From the NCBI GenBank assembly GCA_016987375.1, contig PJRA01000011.1, positions 1,502,661 through 1,536,607 of the forward strand: 33,947 nucleotides of DNA. The letters run 5' to 3'. This DNA is from Brachionus koreanus. Its lineage: Eukaryota; Rotifera; Eurotatoria; Ploima; Brachionidae. Numbering within the stretch: position 1 is the first letter of the stretch; each line of letters begins with the position of its first letter. Below are positions 30,415 to 33,947 of the stretch, in pieces. The position numbers and the translations under genes were made by a program. Below the pieces are notes generated by a model. That model worked only from the letters and a program-made list of their open reading frames with translations, was not told where the DNA came from and did not search any database.

Positions 30415-31181
30415 CTAATTTAGCCATAATTTAAGTCTAAATGCTTCTACGCCATTTAGATAGTATCGGTACAATCGTTTATCTCTTACAAAGCCGAGAT
30501 TTTCATACAAGTTTAGTGCTGACTTATTGGTAATTTCAGTCTCAAGAACAACTTCATCGGCATTATGTTCAATCATGGCCTTAATAGCTAATGTTACCAA
30601 ATTAGAGCCTTATTTAAATTTAAAATAAACGTGATTTAATTAATTTTTCTTTGTTTTATAAAACTACCTATCTTTTTTCTTCTACATTTTTCGTGCACAG
30701 CCAACATAGCTATGTAACCTCGCATTAATTCCTTATATCGGTCAAGTTTACACACAATGGCCCCGACACACTCATCATTTTCCATAGCCTAAACTCAAAC
30801 CTATAGGTCTTATTTTCTTTTCTATGTTAAATTTACTAAAAAGCACAAGTGAGGCCAATTGTGAATAAAATAACGGTACGTGTAGACCGAATAAGGTTCA
30901 CTTAGATCCCTAGTGATCAAATCTATAATCATAGGCATTTGAGTTTCATCTTTGTACTTAACATATTTAATACCATCCAGTTCAACATATTCATCATTGA
31001 TAAATTCCACCTTAAATTTGGACTTATCTGCAAATTTATTTGAAGAAATGTAAGGCTCGATGTCAACATCAGGCTCGTGGTCGTGATCACAGCATTTCCC
31101 TTCTCCGTGTGAATGACCATGGCCATGCCCGTGTCCCGAAAGAGACAATTTTTCCAAAAGACTTGCATTTGATTCCATCAT
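30415..31181 (-). CDS. NAA30: N-alpha-acetyltransferase 30, NatC catalytic subunit
   Basis: NAA30 transfers acetyl from acetyl-CoA to protein N-termini beginning Met-Leu/Ile/Phe/Trp, in the NatC complex with NAA35 and NAA38 at the ribosome. Three exons: 31181-30837, 30788-30668 and 30608-30415, with introns of 48 and 59 nt, give 219 aa. The GNAT domain is strongly conserved: [68 protein letters not shown] and [20 protein letters not shown]. Two oddities: residues 17-35 hold a His/Cys-rich run ([16 protein letters not shown]), and the acetyl-CoA pyrophosphate loop reads CRRKKIG where animal homologues have RRxGxG. The start is the first of two adjacent ATGs at 31181; the in-frame TTG upstream is not used. 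It is divergent from CGRRF1. Confidence 0.94.
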
Positions 31182-31287
31182 ATATGAATAATTTATGTAA
31201 CTTAAATTTTGCAATTTTTACTATAAATTACTTAGTCTTATTTAATTATTTTTATTTTTAAAAATAAAATTAAAATTTTGAAATTAA
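31182..31287. promoter_or_regulatory. compact bidirectional promoter region between NAA30 and CGRRF1
   Basis: Only 106 nt separate the two divergent start codons. The interval is almost entirely A/T, and no specific factor site was recognised. Both 5' untranslated regions and both core promoters must lie here or within the neighbouring gene, unless one transcript begins farther away and is spliced. Confidence 0.55.
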
Positions 31288-32367
31288 ATGGATGGATTTT
31301 TAATAAACTTATTCTCATTTTTTCTAATAATAATTACTTTTTTTGTCTTTAGCTACTTTAGGTAAGTTTTACATGAATAACTAGTTAAAATTATATTTCT
31401 GCTCTTCTACTGATAGAAGACGCATTCAGCCTGTTCGATTTGTTGAGGATGATTTTCAATTTATAGATCGTCAATTGAATAATATGAATGAAAATTTACG
31501 ACAAACAGAACCTACAAACATTCAAGTGAGACTAATAGAAATTCCATTCTTAGTCGAAATAAATGCATTAAAATCAAATTCAACAGGTAAATTTACATTT
31601 TTTTTCTATATTTTTATGACCGCTTAGCAATTTCAAACTAGTGATTTTATTTTTGTCTTATTTAGATGGATTTTACTGCACTGTAAAGAAAATTAATTCT
31701 AATTTAAATAAATTGCGTTTAATTTTACTATGGTCAGTGGAAATTAATTATTTTTATTCTCTTCTGAGCTATCCGGCCGATCAGCTTTTAGCCGAAGATT
31801 TTCAAATTAATTCTAGTCTTTGTGAAAAAAAAGAAAAAAGAGTTCTGACTCAAACGTAAAAAAAAATTTTATTTTTTTAGATATTTTTAAATTTTTTTTA
31901 AAGAGATAGTGAATTGTGCTATGAGATACCGACAGAATGCGTAGAAACATTCAGAAATTCGAATTCTGGAGTTTTAAGAGACAAGTACCACCTAGCAGTG
32001 ATTGTTTTCCAAGATAAAGAAGAATCAAATAATGTCTCAGTGATAGCTAATATTTATGTTTATCACTTGAAAGACCCTAAAATGGAAACAAGATGCATTC
32101 ACAATTATCTGAAGTGTACAAACAATTCAGTAATAAGTCTATCTGTATGATTTTTTTTTAAATCAATTTCAAAAAAACTAATTAAAAAATTTTTAGACAA
32201 TAAAAACTAATGAAGAAAATATTTGTGTAGTTTGCATGGTAGAGACAGCTAACCAAGTGATTCTACCGTGCACACATCGATGTGTTTGTTCTCAATGTTT
32301 ACCACGAATACCAGATAAAAAATGTCCTATGTGCAGAGTTCAAATAGTTAATAAATTTCAAATTTAG
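31288..32367 (+). CDS. CGRRF1: cell growth regulator with RING finger domain 1 (CGRRF1), E3 ubiquitin ligase
   Basis: CGRRF1 is a membrane-anchored RING E3 ubiquitin ligase of the ER. Five exons: 31288-31361, 31417-31586, 31666-31855, 31904-32144 and 32197-32367, with introns of 48-79 nt, give 281 aa (human 332). Residues 4-24 form one hydrophobic membrane segment (FLINLFSFFLIIITFFVFSY). The middle domain follows the family (YPADQLLAEDFQI, LRDKYHLAVIV, VIANIYVYHLKD). The C-terminal C3HC4 RING has C235-x2-C238, C249-x-H251, C255-x2-C258 and C267-x2-C270 (CVVC, LPCTHRCVCSQC, CPMC). Spacer shortening before the RING accounts for most of the length difference. I am confident of the RING ligase and slightly less so of strict orthology. 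Confidence 0.87.
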
Positions 32368-32675
32368 ATTTTTTCCTTTTTTAAATTTAAATTTTAATGT
32401 TTTCAATAATTTATCCAATATATATTTTAGTTATTTATAAAATTAAAAGCAAAAATATAAAAAATTCAAATTTTTTATTTCAAAAATTTACATCTATATT
32501 TTTAAATGAAGTGTTAATCACTCTTTTGAGCCATGGTCACTAGCGTGTTAATTAATCTTGGAAAAAGAATAATTAAAAAAAATTAATTAGATATTTTATT
32601 TCCAAATTTTATCTACCACAAAATATTAATTTTATGTTTTTATAAATTTAATCTGCAAATTTGCAATTATTAATA
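32368..32675. other. CGRRF1 3' flank
   Basis: AT-rich sequence of about 300 nt with no recognisable gene. Confidence 0.45.
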
Positions 32676-33085
32676 TACCGTAAACCCTTGCGATATCATG
32701 CATGGGATAACTTTTGTTTCTTAGGTTTGAGAGCAAGCAAAATCGACCATCCTTCTCATGTTAAAATCGGATGCTTGCATAAAAATGCAGATTTCATTTT
32801 TTGACACGAGGTTAAAATTCAAAAAAACTGCAAAATAATGCTGGGTCAAAAACCGAAATTGCGGACTTGACCCGGCATAAAAAACTGAAAATTATGAATT
32901 AAATTAGAGGCAATTAAAAAATATTTTTGATTATTTTATTTAATTTTTTAGTTTTTTTTGTAAACCTAATAAACCCATACATACCATAACTCAAATTTAC
33001 TTAATAATTTTCAGTTTCTAATGCGGGGTCAAGTCCGCATTTTTCAAAAGTTATCCCATGCATGATATCGCAAGGGTTTATGGTA
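32676..33085. mobile_element. fold-back MITE-like element with an interrupted left arm
   Basis: The 41-nt left terminus (32676-32716, TACCGTAAACCCTTGCGATA...) is the near-perfect inverse of 33045-33085 (one mismatch). A second inverted pair, 32856-32895 against 33004-33040 (core GCGGACTTGACC), continues the same palindrome. In the right arm the two parts are contiguous; in the left arm about 140 nt separates them. A TA at each outer end is compatible with a Tc1/mariner-type target duplication. There is no coding. Confidence 0.8.
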
Positions 33086-33947
33086 TTTAAACATTATATT
33101 TAATGCCTAAGTCACAAAAAATTAAGTCTAAGTTATGACTTGACTTAACTTAAGACTTAAAAACAAGTCTGTATTTAAAGTAAATTTTTATGAGCGACAA
33201 GATATTTTTCATAATTCATTTTCTAGTTAAAACTATGTGAAATGCGAAATGACTAATTTTTAGATTTTATTTAATTAAAAAAATATTTCTATGCCAACAG
33301 AAGGATCAATATTAATTTAAATTTATTAGACTAGACATAAAATATGTCTTGTTTATTACATTCAAAAAGATATTCAGTTAAAATCTTCCATTTAAAATTA
33401 TCTATTTTCATTCATATTTTTTTTACTTTGAAATAAACTTATAAACAAAAAGGTAAAAAATAACATTTAACTACATTAAAATAAATTGTAATCTAGAATG
33501 TGAAAATTTTAGATAATTTTTTTACAAGAAACGTAGAAATCAATAGTTTTTTTGAGAAAAAAACAAAATCTATTGCTCAATACTAATAACAGCACAGAGA
33601 ATTTTTTTCAACATTTATAAGATTTTTAAAAGATTACTGTTTATTTTCATTAATAATTTTATTAAAAAATGCGAGCACTTAGAAACCTGCAATAAGAAGC
33701 TTGTAAAATTTTGATATTCTGTAGAAATTATTCTCAATAATTGCGATAAATTTTTTTCATTCCCCTAATTAGAGATGACATGAGTAGAAAACCCTAAGAA
33801 TAGGAATCATTTCATGAAATTAATTTCCATTTTTAACTCAGGAATCTAAATTTTTATTATTATTAACGGGTGATGCACAAGTAAATGGACAAAAGTTAAG
33901 TTAACTTGCCCGATCATGCAAATGATCAGGAGATCACATATATATTT
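33086..33947. other. AT-rich right-hand end of the window
   Basis: No gene was recognised. Around 33870-33930 the composition becomes less AT-rich and a short palindrome, GATCAT-GCAA-ATGATC, is visible. This could be the edge of another element that continues past the window. Confidence 0.4.

Noticed and set aside
30929..31168. Second minus-strand ORF in the NAA30 region and the opposite ORF 31040-31261
   Set aside because: Alternative-frame and antisense shadows of NAA30 exon 1.
33870..33930. Small palindrome and composition change near the right edge
   Set aside because: Could be an element edge, but the window ends before it can be judged.
1..33947. CRISPR arrays, tRNA or rRNA genes, bacterial operon features
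   Set aside because: No regularly spaced repeats, no tRNA-like A/B boxes or cloverleaf, and no rRNA blocks were recognised; the genes are spliced and eukaryotic.

Overview
The window is AT-rich animal nuclear DNA carrying eleven recognisable, intron-bearing or compact protein genes separated by very AT-rich spacers with decayed transposons. Gene content (a cilium-associated ZBBX, a basal-body CCDC61, the seven-pass GPR137, the NatC catalytic subunit NAA30, CGRRF1, CHTOP) points to a ciliated metazoan. The extreme AT content, introns of about 45-65 nt and the mix of LINE, Tc1/mariner and MITE debris resemble a monogonont rotifer such as Brachionus; that placement is an inference and no taxonomic marker was searched.

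Layout. 1-420: an open frame running in from the left edge, perhaps the tail of a retroelement, with a small antisense ORF. 2075-7171, all minus strand: ATP5F1E (ATP synthase epsilon, 59 codons over two exons), ZBBX (six exons, 703 aa) and pyruvate kinase (five exons, 535 aa). 8369-8876 plus: ribosomal protein eS27 (four exons, 84 aa), tail to tail with GPR137 (8980-11799 minus, five exons, 353 aa), whose one long intron contains a dead mariner transposase. 11800-14404: gene-free, with two short inverted-repeat elements. 14405-16842 plus: SCFD1/Sly1 (twelve exons, 620 aa). 18975-19643 plus: CHTOP, one coding exon, 222 aa. 20221-22832: a transposon graveyard (LINE tail, Tc1 element broken by a 567-nt assembly gap, Cys-rich integrase-type tail). 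23355-23655: a MITE copy. 24012-24783 minus: RAB1 (four exons, 201 aa). 26166-26982 minus: a decayed LINE ending in a TTA-type microsatellite. 28336-32367: a tight cluster of CCDC61 (minus, five exons, 474 aa), NAA30 (minus, three exons, 219 aa) and CGRRF1 (plus, five exons, 281 aa). 32676-33085: a fold-back element with an interrupted arm.

The exon models were assembled by hand from GT/AG sites and reading-frame continuity. Every multi-exon model closes in frame and gives a protein of about the family's usual length, so I regard them as reliable, though unsupported by transcripts. The genes are mostly housekeeping (glycolysis, ATP synthase, ribosome, ER-Golgi traffic through RAB1 and SCFD1, mRNA export, N-terminal acetylation) plus two ciliary genes; nothing suggests a co-regulated pathway. 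The most unusual features are a CHTOP that lacks RGG repeats but has a third copy of its C-terminal motif, a NAA30 with a His/Cys-rich N-terminal segment and a lysine in its acetyl-CoA loop, and the structured non-autonomous repeats.
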